In this document: positions 9,601 to 20,409 of the stretch, one piece after another | Layout: every line of letters begins with the position of its first letter | Numbering within the stretch: the first letter of the stretch is position 1 | NCBI RefSeq assembly: GCF_958450345.1 | Contig: NC_088782.1 | Coordinates: forward strand, 100,842,358 to 100,906,357 | Reading direction: 5' to 3' | Source of the DNA: Calliphora vicina | Lineage: Eukaryota; Arthropoda; Insecta; Diptera; Calliphoridae | DNA: 64,000 nt | Translations under genes and position numbers: made by a program | Notes under the pieces: generated by a model | The model's database searches: none | Told to the model about the DNA's origin: nothing | Seen by the model: only the letters and a program-made list of their open reading frames with translations

Positions 9601-12238
9601 TTTTCGTAAAGGTCAGCTTGTGACTTTTATTTGCGAACATGAAAAATAAATAGCAAAAATGCATTTGATGCAAATCAACTCTTAAATATATAAAGATTAA
9701 TAACAATTTAAAAAAAATTCTCATTTCTGTTACTCAGACTTTATTACTTCATACTTTCCATAATTTGTTAAAAATTACTAATAATATTGTATGTAAATAA
9801 AAGAGAAAGTAACAGTTGTTAAGAACAAGAACAAATAAATTGTTTATCTCACATAAAACCATTAAAAAACAACAGAAACATATAAAGGGCATACCAAACC
9901 ATTTAAATAAAAATCAATTTATAACTGTTATTTTCAGTGATTTATTGTTAACACAAAAATATAAATCACAATTGGGTTTTTTGGTATATGGACGAGTTAT
10001 TTTCGATCTCTGTTCAATTATGAATCGATCCGAATTTAGGTGTGCTTTATTTGTATATAAAACTTATTGGTGGACAAATTTGTGTTGATATCTACATAAA
10101 TCAAGCATTATTGGCCGATAAAGATTTGTATGGGGGATAGGTGAAATAATGAATTGATCTGTAATGTTTTGATATCATTAGAAGGGAATTAAATTGCCAA
10201 TTACGATAGATATATTGTTTCCATATATCGACAGACTTTTCATATCCGGATTATGTCGAACATTTATTCCTCTCCGGGATATGTCGATTTTCTCTTAGTA
10301 GCCGGCTTTTGTCCAGACGAAAATAAAGCATTAAACCTTACTCTATTAAGAGAGAAAAACTAAAAAATCGCAGAAACAAAATTGGTCGGAATATTAATTA
10401 CATTGTAGAAACCATTATATTTTTGTTTGCCCGTTTTTCTGCCTTATAATTTAAGAGCAGTCTAATGTTCATTTAAATTTAGCCACTATATGTTGACTTT
10501 TTTTTGGAATTTAAGTTTGTTGGTCTATCAAATTACCAGGTTGTCCCACGTCAATTTAAGTTAGTCGATAGTTGACCTATATCTTCCTATAGGAAGTTGG
10601 AACGCTTAATCCTTGTTATTAAAATTAAGAGTGATAATGGTACTCCATCAGTTAACGATATGAGTTTTAAATGGTACTTCACCAGTATCGACATAAATTA
10701 AATGGTGCAAACGACGTAGAACAGTAACCGTTATACGAAGCCTTACATCACACACGTACCAGAGTGAGACGCAAAATTGTCGAAGGCAAAAAAACGAAAA
10801 CGGGCCAGATTGCACTTAAAAAATAATTACAATGACGCGAGAGTTGTTAATCAACCCAGACTTACTTTGCGACTGATATGTTTACTTAAAGCCCCGTTAT
10901 TTTTTATATTTTTTACAACGAAGGTTTAGCCACATGATTATAAATTATTCCATTTAGTATTGAAATAGTCGTTGCTATATGAAGTTTAAAAAAACAAAAA
11001 TTATATTCGGGATTAATCAGTTTTATCAGGAAAAACTGTACATATTAATACAATTTATAGTACCATCAATTGGAATAAACCACATGCATTAATTTTTTAT
11101 GTAACCTTGAATTGAGGTTATGGGAAGTAATTTATTGATTACCATACAGAATTCTTCTAAAACTGTTTTTTGTTTGGAATACCATTTAAACTAATTTTTA
11201 AAGAATAATGGTGGAGGACCATAAAAACTCTTAAATGAAAACGTTGATGGATTAAAATTTAAAACTCATATTGTATGAATACCTGTAAGTATCAAGAAAA
11301 ACTTTAAGAGATAAATTAACACAATCTAACGTGCTTCAGAAATACAAAACACATATTCAACTGTTCAGCCAACCCTAGTTCAATAAGTCCTGTGGATTTA
11401 TAGACGCATGCAGTCGAATTAGCACAATTGCTTGGACTTGAACAACATAAATAACCTGATTAAATATTGTAAAATTGTTTATGCTGCTACAACAACAACC
11501 AACCTATTTAGAGTCGGACACTATTCGGCGTCATAGTTGATGGAGTCCGACTGTAAACCAACCACAAATAGTGATTGGAAATGAGTCTTTCTGGAAGCTG
11601 ACATAAAGCCATTTAAAGAAATCGGACGGTACATGGGTACACGGTGCAAAATCCACAACAAATTATTTTTAAATAATTACCAGATAATGATTAAAAAGTT
11701 ACCGAATGTGGCAATAGTTGTCTTATCTGTATTATTTAATGCGATTTTTTATGTCAGATAATAAGGATACTAAAGTCAGGTACATGTTACGTTCGCACTA
11801 AGAAGAGGAAATTGTCCACATATGAAACTTAACAATTTAACACATGTAGTTAAAATCATCTAGCCTTCACTGGTTAATCAGTGATCAATCAAAATTAAAC
11901 CTTGACTATATAGTCATCCTGTATAAAATCATTGTAAAGCCATTTTGGACATATGGAATCCAATAATTGGGAAGTAATACCGTTATTGATATAATACAGA
12001 TGGCCCAGTCGAAAAATTCTTAGGACCGAGACGGGTGCAACACTAGTGAAGCAAGTGTTCAAGAAAGTCCGTGGTAAATACATTTTAAAACTACAATGCC
12101 ACCCGAATCTGCATGTTACAGTTCTTGCACAGAGCCAAACGCGACCAAAGCTTCGCAGAGCTGCGCTTAACACCCGCTAAGATGAGTCCCATTTGTCCAT
12201 CAATGCTTTGTTATATAGCAATTAGTTTTAATTTCAGT
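9601..12238. other. Gene-free AT-rich interval with one dispersed repeat
   Basis: No gene is supported. About 10505-10630 matches 61020-61160 (shared words: TTGCCAGGTTATCCCACGT-like, CGACCTATATCTTC, ATAGGAAG), a dispersed repeat with no ORF. Around 11940-12180 GC content rises and a short reading frame exists on each strand, suggesting decayed retroelement sequence, but I cannot name it. Confidence 0.45.
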
Positions 12239-13369
12239 TACAAGATTTAAATACTTATTATTAGGCCTAAGAAAATAAGGCAGATTCAATAAATAAAACA
12301 TTAAAAAACAATTTGCAAACCTTCTACATGGGGAAACGAGGGTCCTTTGAGTCATGGTTTTATCGGATCTCAACGTAAATAAGTCTCCTGGGCCAGATGG
12401 TATACCTGTACTGGTCTTGAAGCAGTGTTCTTCGACGCTAGCTCGTCCATTAGCTAACATTTTCAGCACTTTATACCGTGCCGGCAAATTTCCTGTATGT
12501 TGGAAGGTTGCTAATGTAACGCCAATTCCTAAAAAGGGAGAGGCTAACAACCCTGAAAATGATCGCCCAATAGCAATTTGTTCTACACTTTCCAAAGTTA
12601 TGGAGAGTATGGTTAACTACCATCTTGTGAAATATTTAGAGTCCAACAATTTACTCAGCGACCGGCTGTATGGCTTTCGTAGAGGACACTCTACGGGAGA
12701 CTTGCTAGCCTTCCTATCGGAAAAATGGTGTCGTTCCATACACCGTTTTGGCGAAAATAAAGTGGTGGCTCTAGATATTTCTAAAGCGTTTGATAGAGTA
12801 TGGATGGCATGGTGCGCTTTTAGCAACACTTATTGCTTTTGGTGTCGGTAATAGCTTCTCTCGATTTATATCGAGCTTTCTCAGAGGTCGCACTATACGA
12901 GTTGTTGTAGATGGGATCTCATCAAACGAGTTCAAGATCAATTCAGGGGTACCGCAAGGCTCCGTTCTTTCTCCTACTCTATCTCTTATTTTTCTAAACG
13001 ACCTTATACGTCAAACTTCCAACCCTATCTATTATTTTGCAGATGACAGCAATATTTGCCATTTTTATTCATTCAGTTATAGACCAAGCCTGTCAGAGAT
13101 TGGGACAATGAGGCAAATCATGAATGATTCCCTCAATCGGGACCTTGTGACAATCTCTAAATGGGGTAGTGCGAATGCGACCCTATTCAACACTCGCAAG
13201 ACTCAACTCTATTGATTCACTGGAGCACCGACGCAAACTGTTCTATCGTTACTACAATGGAATGTGTTCTGATGAAATTAGGGAACTTTTTTCTGATACA
13301 AGATTTAAATACTTATTATTAGGCCTATGAAAATAAGGCAGATTCAAAAAATAAAACATTAAAAAACAC
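12239..13369 (+). mobile_element. Jockey-type non-LTR reverse transcriptase fragment
   Basis: The frame opens near 12354 with NKSPGPDGIP, then NDRPIAICSTLSKVMES, FRRGHST, LDISKAFDRVW, and in a second frame NSGVPQGSVLSPTL and FADDSN, the usual order of RT motifs in Jockey-clade LINEs. The catalytic YADD is FADD. The frame breaks at about 12803, where ATGG is tandemly repeated (a 4-bp insertion). The domain stops at 13215 before the end of ORF2. A 73-bp block starting TACAAGATTTAAATACTTAT lies on both sides (12239-12311 and 13297-13369, almost identical, 1058 bp apart). It reads like the element's own 3' tail, which would put two truncated copies head to tail. Confidence 0.88.
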
Positions 13370-14449
13370 AACATGATGCTCAGTTCGTCCTTTAGTCTCC
13401 CCCCAAGCCATGTCAAGGAATTCGAGTATACGAGGAAAACATACAGAGTTCATTATGGTGGGTCGTTTCAGTTAGCGGCCCCTTAAAAAAACTGCCATTT
13501 TCTAAAAATATTCCCGAAATATTTCCTGTTTTCCGATAATTTTTAGGGAGTTGGACCATTTTTAAAAAAGTTCTACTCATTAGTTTTTTCAAGATACATA
13601 TGTATATATTTTTTCGTTCCAAGAAACTCTATACGCATCTAAAAGCATATAAATCATGAAATTTTATAAAATTATAAAAAAAAATATTTTTCCGCAATAT
13701 GTAGGAAGATGTATAAATTTTTGTAGACCATAAAGTCAAATTATAATCTGGCAACTAAAAAATTGTTGTATTTTGACCTACTTTAAGGTACATATGTGCA
13801 GGATCCATAAGATCAATGTTCATGTAGACTTCAAAAAATATTTTTTTTACGGGCATTAAATCGACCATTTATGGACTGATTTAAAAAATATTCATCGAAG
13901 TATTTCCGACAGATCTGTGCATCCTAAATTTAAAATACTTGTTAACCTCAACTATGGCTATATCGAATAGGCTAGCTCAAATATTTCTGCCAAAAAAAAT
14001 AAAAAACAAAGTCTGACATAATCTGACAAAAAAAAATAATAATCAAAAAATAACAAACCATTTCTGACAAAAAATAAAAATCAAGAATTTAAAAAGCATG
14101 TTATTTTATGAAAATAGAGTTTAAAACGATCGATATGGTATGCTTGACTTGACTCTGCAATATTTTCTTGTGATGGGTTTTTTCCTTAGAAATATCAAGA
14201 ATAATTATTATTTTTGGTCTCTGAAAAATTTAGAAAATTTTGACTTTAAAAAATCGTTTTTGTGGGTGAGGTTTTTATTCCAAAATGACCTGAAAAAACT
14301 GTTATCGTAAATAACACAACATTTGCCATAGCGTGGTGTTAGGGCCAAAAGTTATAGCCCTAATACAGATATTTTATATATTATTTGCTGGTGTTTTCCT
14401 ATAAATTTAAAAGTAAAATCCTTGTAAAACTATGTATTTTTTATTTCAG
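13370..14449. other. AT-rich interval before the EXD1-like gene
   Basis: No gene. Bases about 14230-14380 (ATCGTAAATAACACAACAT and CCTAATAC) resemble 48040-48150, so a dispersed repeat is present. The end (TTATTTCAG, 14441-14449) looks like the 3' splice site of a 5'-UTR intron of the next gene. Confidence 0.45.
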
Positions 14450-14455
14450 TTTAAA

Positions 14456-17274
14456 ATGACCACCCCAGTTCAAAAACTTATGTCCCTAAAAGTGGGACAG
14501 CTACTACTAGTGGAAACAAATGGCGGGGAGCTACTTGTTGGTACCTTAAAAAGCATCAATATCAAATATCTAATGGTAGAACTGGATAATGTGCGAGATA
14601 TTAAATCAAATTATACATATCAATCATCACAAATATTGGCCTATACACAAATGAAAAATATTAAACTAATGTTAAGCGAAAATGAAGGTAAAAGCACCAC
14701 AGAAACCGATACTGACAGTTTAGCGGACCAATTGAAAAGCTGTAATTCATCTGAAAATAGTAAAGAACAAAGTAGTGACTGCTTAAATATAATGTTAACG
14801 GCTTTTGATTTACAATTACTGCAAACACAATTGGATAGCATGATATTTATTACGCAGACCGATCAGAAATACCACAAGGCCTTAAATGATATGAAATCAC
14901 AATCGGTAATTGGTCTCTTAATCGATCCCATAGAAATGGGCAGAAATTCTAAGACCTCAGTGATGGCTGTCTCAACGTCCCAGAATATTTACATATTTGA
15001 TATGTTGGCTATTGGAAAAATATTCAAAGAAATTCGTTTGATTTTGGAAGCGGAAAGACCTCGCAAAGCCGTACACTTTAGCCATAAAATAGCAGATCAT
15101 CTAAAATATCGCCATAATGTTGTGCTTAAAGGAATATTTGATACATTTTTGGCGTATTGCGTGGTGACAGGCGAAAAAATGAATTTAACGTTGGAAGAAG
15201 CCGTTCTGAAGACCTTTAATATATCCAATATATATTTTAAAGGACATTTAGATAACGAGGTATGTTTGATATCTTAAGAATTCTAAATTGTAGTCACCCA
15301 CTTTTAATAATTAAGAAAAAGTAAGAGTGTTAGATTCAGTATTATATCCCAGCAAAAACTTGTTTGAATTGAGCAGTAGCAGTTAGATATTTCATATAAT
15401 ACTTGGTAATGACTGGTCGTTGCATTACTTAATGTGGAGGGTTGCATAATTACTGATATATGGCTTAATTCAGTCGGATACAAATTAATTAATTTGTATC
15501 AGACTTAATAATGGTTAGGTTAGGTTTTCAGGCAGCAGTGGGCGAACTCCACCACCGATAGCAGACGCTGCCGCGGAATTGATGGCGTCTCTGTGAATGT
15601 CGTTCAAAGCTGTCATATAAGAGCGGCGATCAAATGGATCCTGCACATACCTCTGTATGTTCTCCTCATATTTCCGAAGGTCCTGTCTGACATGCCTCGG
15701 GGGAGACTCCAACTGTGTGATGTTGATGTTTGGATGACTCCTGAAGGCAGCATGTGACGGTCCTGCGTTTTGGCAGCTTTGAATATTTCTCCACTGGGTA
15801 TCACTCAACGAAGGCGACCACACTGGAGCAGCATAGTTGACCACTGACCGACCAATCGTCTTGTAGGTAGCAAGCAAGGTTTCTTTGTCCATACCCCAAG
15901 TACTGTCAGCTAGTGCTTTAAGGACCTTGTTCCTATTTCGCAGTTTATGCGTGATTGCAGTGGCGTGTGCTGAGGAGGTAAAAAGGCTAACAAAAGTGAA
16001 ACCCAAGATTTTCGGGTGGTTCACTGTCGGAATTTGTACGCCGTCGACCATGATGCCTAAGTTCAGTTTTACCTCCTTCGTCCAGGTGGTGAAGAGTGTT
16101 GCCGATGACTTCGTTGGTGATAACTGCAGGTTACGTGCAGTGAAGAAATTGTGGATTTCATTGAGATAACCATTTGCGGTCGTTCTTACATCTCCTGTTA
16201 CCAGGATTGCCATTAGGTCATGAACTGTTTTTTTTTCATATCACGTGGATGCACTATGGAACGTAATCGTTCTTGGCTTGAATCGGAATTTGCCAGGACT
16301 TATACGGTATAAACGGTTCATTACTCTATCCAAACGTAGATTTCAACAGTTGCTATCGATTATTTATTTTAGGTAATGTTGCGAATGAACAGTGCAGATA
16401 TTGTGGACTTCATGCTGAAACCTCTGAACATGATGTATGCGACTTCCCTATGCTGACAAGATGAAGAAATAAATGTCTCGGAATTGCCTTTATAGCCCCG
16501 GGGGATGTAATTGATTCTCATCAAATAGAATAATTGGCTTCATACGTATCCTTCATATGTTATGATGAAATAACAAAAGATCCTATGGGTCACAGGTCGT
16601 AAAAATAGGGGTCCTCATTAGTTTGCGAACCAGAATAATAAGTATATCGGCCGAATAATAAGTAGTTACTATTTAGCAGCAATGCTAAATGCTGACATAC
16701 TATTGTAGGTACGTAAAGTTTTTGCTGGGATAGAATGAAATCATTTTGGTATAAATTTCGTGTTGTTTTAAATCACGTATATTTCCTCTAATCCTAACGT
16801 TGTATATTTTGCATATATGTTCGAAAGTGTATCTGATGCAACATATACATAGATCGATTATAAACTTGCAAACAAATATACAGTTAAAATCTATAAAACC
16901 AGAATATATAGCCTTTATAATTTCGCTTATGAATACTAGATGTAACTTTATTATACAGCAAACAAACTTTATATTTTTAGATTCCTGCCAAAGTCTATCA
17001 GCGACCCATGGCCCACGATCAACGTATGATTATTGCCAAAAAAGTCGCATTTCAACTGAAACTATACGATCATTTATTACACGAATATATGTTAAGAAAT
17101 TTTTATCAGCAATGTGAAAGATTCTCTCAAACATTTTGCAATAACGATGATAATTTCCAGGTAGGTCAACAATTACATCCAAGCAGTCGGGCTGGTTATG
17201 AACACATACTGCCAAATGGTGATTGGAAAGATAAATTAAATTTTGATTTGGAATTTTCAAATGATAAGAATTAA
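14456..17274 (+). CDS. EXD1-like LSm/3'-5' exonuclease-fold protein
   Basis: Two exons, 14456-15259 and 16981-17274, joined in phase 0 (365 aa). I chose ATG 14456 because TTATTTCAG just upstream is a good acceptor; an in-frame ATG at 14432 would lie in the intron. Residues about 8-60 look like an LSm fold (VGQLLLVETNGGELLVGTL). About 125-340 form the RNase D-type DEDD exonuclease domain (AVHFSHKIADHLKYRH, GIFDTFLAYCVV, and RPMAHDQ in exon 2). The DxE catalytic signature of active family members is not evident. This architecture fits EXD1, described as an inactive RNA-binding adaptor in piRNA biogenesis in silkworm and mouse; the role here is inferred. The 1.7-kb intron holds retrotransposon debris on both strands. 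The stop codon lies at the left edge of the 5305-bp tandem duplication, so the 3' flank is duplicated. Confidence 0.82.
15515..16215 (-). mobile_element. Jockey-clade retrotransposon fragment in EXD1 intron
   Basis: A 232-codon open frame on the minus strand matches the region after the RT catalytic motif in Jockey-clade ORF2: FFTARNLQLSPTKSSATLF, HPKILGFTF, TYKTIGRSVVNYAAPVWSP and WRNIQSCQNA. After QNA the sequence jumps to the ORF2 C-terminus (HPNINITQLESPP), so an internal deletion removed the stretch between. Neither the RT core nor a promoter is present. Confidence 0.85.
16230..16490 (+). mobile_element. Non-LTR retrotransposon 3' fragment
   Basis: On the plus strand the words GNVANEQCRYCGL, ETSEHDV and CDFPMLTR, ending at a TGA, match the C-terminal CCHC-like zinc knuckle of Jockey/R1-type ORF2 proteins. 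It is too short and frame-broken to function. It lies back to back with the minus-strand fragment at 15515-16215. Confidence 0.65.
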
Positions 17275-18801
17275 TTAATATTAAGTACAGGAGCAGATGA
17301 TTTAATTAGTATTTATAACAACTTGAATGCTGTAATTAATTGAAGGTTTAATTTTAATATAACTTTAGATTAGAAGTTGTGTGATGAAAATCGATCGATT
17401 TGGAAATGTAAGATGAATTTCAAAAGATTTCAGTAATAATGTTTAAAGCTTGCCAAATATAGCACATAATGCAGACAACAAATAAATTAAATGAATTTAA
17501 GCATGTTCATAAAAATGGAAGCTTAAAACAATTTACAAAACGAGAACTATTCATCACATTCATGGAGTATTTCATAAGGTCAAGTTACAATCGCAGCTGA
17601 TTATTATTTGTTTGTTTATTTTGTGCCCCATTCTGTCAAACTGTGTTTATATTTTTTTTTACATAAAAACAATTTAAAAGTTAATGTTAATGTTTCACGA
17701 CTTAAAAAATAGAACATCCATTAACAGTTTTTAAATATGATCTGGGAATTTAAATATTTCACTTTTATATAATTGAAAGTAAATTTTTATTTGGCTCAAG
17801 TTTGTTTATTATATATAATTCAAATATAGTTCAAAGAATAAAACTGAAAATTAATTTCACATTTATTTAAAATTATTTGAGATTGAAGTGTTTCTAGATT
17901 TAATATAGAAATAAATATGAAATTAAAAATACCTTTGTTTAATTTTGTTATTGAAATTTATTGTCCGTTTGTATTTTTCTGGAAATCATTTAAAATATCT
18001 CCCAATGCATATAACAATAAATGTGTTTTACCAATGAAAAAATTGTAGTCAATTCATTAAACTTGCATTGGTTCTATGCAATCATTAAACACATGATCTC
18101 CAATGACACGTAAATATAAAATTCATGCATGTTTCACCTAAATCGTACTTCGTCACCACTTGAATGCCTTTCTAAATTACTTTTTTGTAATGTAATTTAT
18201 TGCGAGATATAATGAAATAAAATCAAGTGAGTAGCAGTTTTGTTAGTCTTTTTATTTTTTTTTATATTTGACATTAAGGGGCATTTGACAAATAACAAAT
18301 ATTGTAATTGTTGTCGAAACGTTGTCACCTAATTAATACGCCTTAATCACATTCATATTCGTTTTCGAATCGTTTTGTTTTCGAAATCAATTTTCATCAC
18401 ATACCTGAAGATAAGTGAATTTAATTAAACACTTTTTAAAAGATTAGTTTTAAGTTATTTAAAAATCAAATATTTTTGTTTATTATCATATATTATTTAT
18501 TAGCGGTATTCACAATGTAGAGTACTTTCTCTAGCAAAATAGCAGAAACCAAAAACAAAATACATTAGAACTACTTTAATACTTATTTACACTTTTGCTT
18601 CATGAACTATATGAGGTGAATTTGACATTTCATAACATTTTATTTTTGTTTTGAAAATAAATTAAATTTTATTTTAAAATATATGTATGTATGTATTTCA
18701 TAGAAAAAACATAATAGAAAATATAACCGGAAAACAAAAGAAAGAAGCTAAAAACTGCATTACAAATGCAATTAACGGATTGATCGACATATATTTTATG
18801 T

Positions 18802-18847
18802 AGCAAAAAGTATAGCTTGAGAATATTTTCAAGCTATACTTTTTGCT
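18802..18847. repeat. Hairpin with 19-bp perfect arms (copy 1)
   Basis: AGCAAAAAGTATAGCTTGA (18802-18820) and its exact complement (18829-18847) surround an 8-base loop. The same structure lies at 24107-24152 in copy 2. Function unknown; it lies 12 bp outside the hAT-like target duplication. Confidence 0.8.
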
Positions 18848-18867
18848 TACATTTTAACACTTTTAAT

Positions 18868-20409
18868 CAGCGACCCGAAATAACTGTTATTTTTTTTTTA
18901 AATAAGCAATTGGTTATAGAAAAAATAAATTCAAAAAAATAGGTCAAATAGGACAAATTTATAATTGTTATTACGGGACCTAGTCTTTGATAACCATTAT
19001 GAAAAATTTAAATTTTTTTAGGTCTTTGATAACCATTACACAGTACAACACATGCTTTTGGGACTCAATTCTGACAATTGCACGTGAAAGTAGCCCAAAA
19101 ATAAGAACTTCTGCATCATTAGTTTTGTCAAGTTGTCAATTATATGTACCAAATTTTTTTATGATGGGTCCAGAATTAGTCATAGCTCCCATATAAGACC
19201 CGCTTCCGAAAATCACTTTAATGTGAATAAATCTGTTAAAAATGATGGTATACATACAAAATTCATGATAAATAACTTTCATATAGACAAAAATCATACG
19301 ACCTAATTTCATGGTGATCGGTCCATAATTGGATTTGTAATCCAGTTATTGAACAAAAAAGGTGAAAAATTGTAAAAAAAAATGTAAAAAATAGGCATTT
19401 TTGCGATTTTTAACGCACTGGATGCACCTTTTTCGGGTAGGTATGTTCCGAACTTTTTTTCTACTATTCAATATCTACAACTTTGCTTCAGCCACAAAAG
19501 TGATATTCCGTACGGTATACGAGATATAACCGTGCTAAAATATAGAAAAAGTGATAGAAATCCACCTTGAGGAAAAAAATTCGTATGGCCATTAAATTAT
19601 TACGGCAGCCAACTTGACAAAACTAATGATGCAGAAGTTCTTATTTTTGGGGCTACTTTCACGTGCCATTGTCAGAATTGAGTCCCAAAGCAATGAACTG
19701 AAAAATGTTGTACTGTGTTATGAAAGATTTTTATTTTTTAGGTCTTTGATAACCATTATGAAAGACTTTTTATTTTTTTTTGGTCTTCAATAACCATTAT
19801 GAAAGACTTTTTTTTTGTTGGTCTTTGATAACCATTATAAAATATTTTTATTTTTTTGGTCTTCTATAGACTACAGCCATTACAAATATTTATACCCTAC
19901 ACCACCATAGTGATGTAGCGTATAGTGCCCCAAGCCTATTGAATTTGGTTAGAATCGGTCTATTATTTCTCCTAGCCCCCATACGATTGTCCTATCTGAA
20001 AATAGATTATCTCTCATAAATATCTTAGTTATATGGATATCCAAACCAAATTCAGCACAAATAGGTTTTATATAAGTCGAACTCTCACTACTAAATTTTG
20101 TGACGATTGGTTCATAATTTGTCGTAGCTCCCATATAAGGCCCACTTCCGAAAAAACCTTTCATAATGTTTACAAAAGACCAAAAAAATAAAAATCTTTA
20201 ATAATTGTTATTAAAGACCAACAAAAATAAAAATATTTTATAATGGTTATTGAAGACCAAAACAAATAAAAATCTTTTATAATGGTTATGAAAGACCAAC
20301 ATAATATTGGTTAAATTTAACTGTTATTCAGAAACCCTTTTTTAAAAATTATTGATAAAGAATTATTTTGGGATTTTTTCCAATATTGGTTATAACAGTT
20401 ATGTCTCTG
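18868..20409. mobile_element. Composite hAT-like element with minisatellite arms (copy 1)
   Basis: Ends are CAGCGACCCGAAATAACTG and the inverted CAGTTATGTCTCTG, flanked by CTTTTAAT (18860-18867) and CTTTTTAT (20410-20417), 7/8 matching, as for hAT 8-bp target duplications. The left part has five or six tandem units of roughly 37 bp built on GGTCTTTGATAACCATTATG (18983-19880). The right part has about four units in the opposite orientation (20170-20310), so the arms are inverted minisatellites as in Foldback-type elements. An element with TTA target duplications (19039-19717) has split the left array. The core, 19880-20170, carries a dispersed repeat (TAGCTCCCATATAAGGCCCA) also found at 45950-46250. 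No transposase. Confidence 0.75.
19039..19717. mobile_element. Nested element with ~100-bp TIRs and TTA target site (copy 1)
   Basis: Both ends start CACAGTACAACA. The arms then match almost perfectly for about 90 bases (GGGACTCAATTCTGACAAT, CACGTGAAAGTAGCC, AAGAACTTCTGCATCATTAG). TTA flanks both ends (19036-19038 and 19718-19720), and removing the element restores the minisatellite unit AACCATTATGAAAG. A 3-bp TTA duplication suggests PIF/Harbinger. There is no transposase; the 69-codon ORF at 18987 spans the left arm and is not a gene. Confidence 0.78.

Noticed and set aside
10740..10880. Short open stretch reading ALHHTRTRVRRKIVEGKKTK
   Set aside because: Too short, interrupted on both sides and not matched to any family I know.
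18978..19880. Regular repeats with spacing that could suggest a CRISPR array
   Set aside because: The units are a ~37-bp minisatellite with no unique spacers, inverted on the other side of an eukaryotic transposon.
19949..20164. 71-codon minus ORF in both duplication units
   Set aside because: It translates the dispersed family B repeat, which lacks coding conservation between copies.
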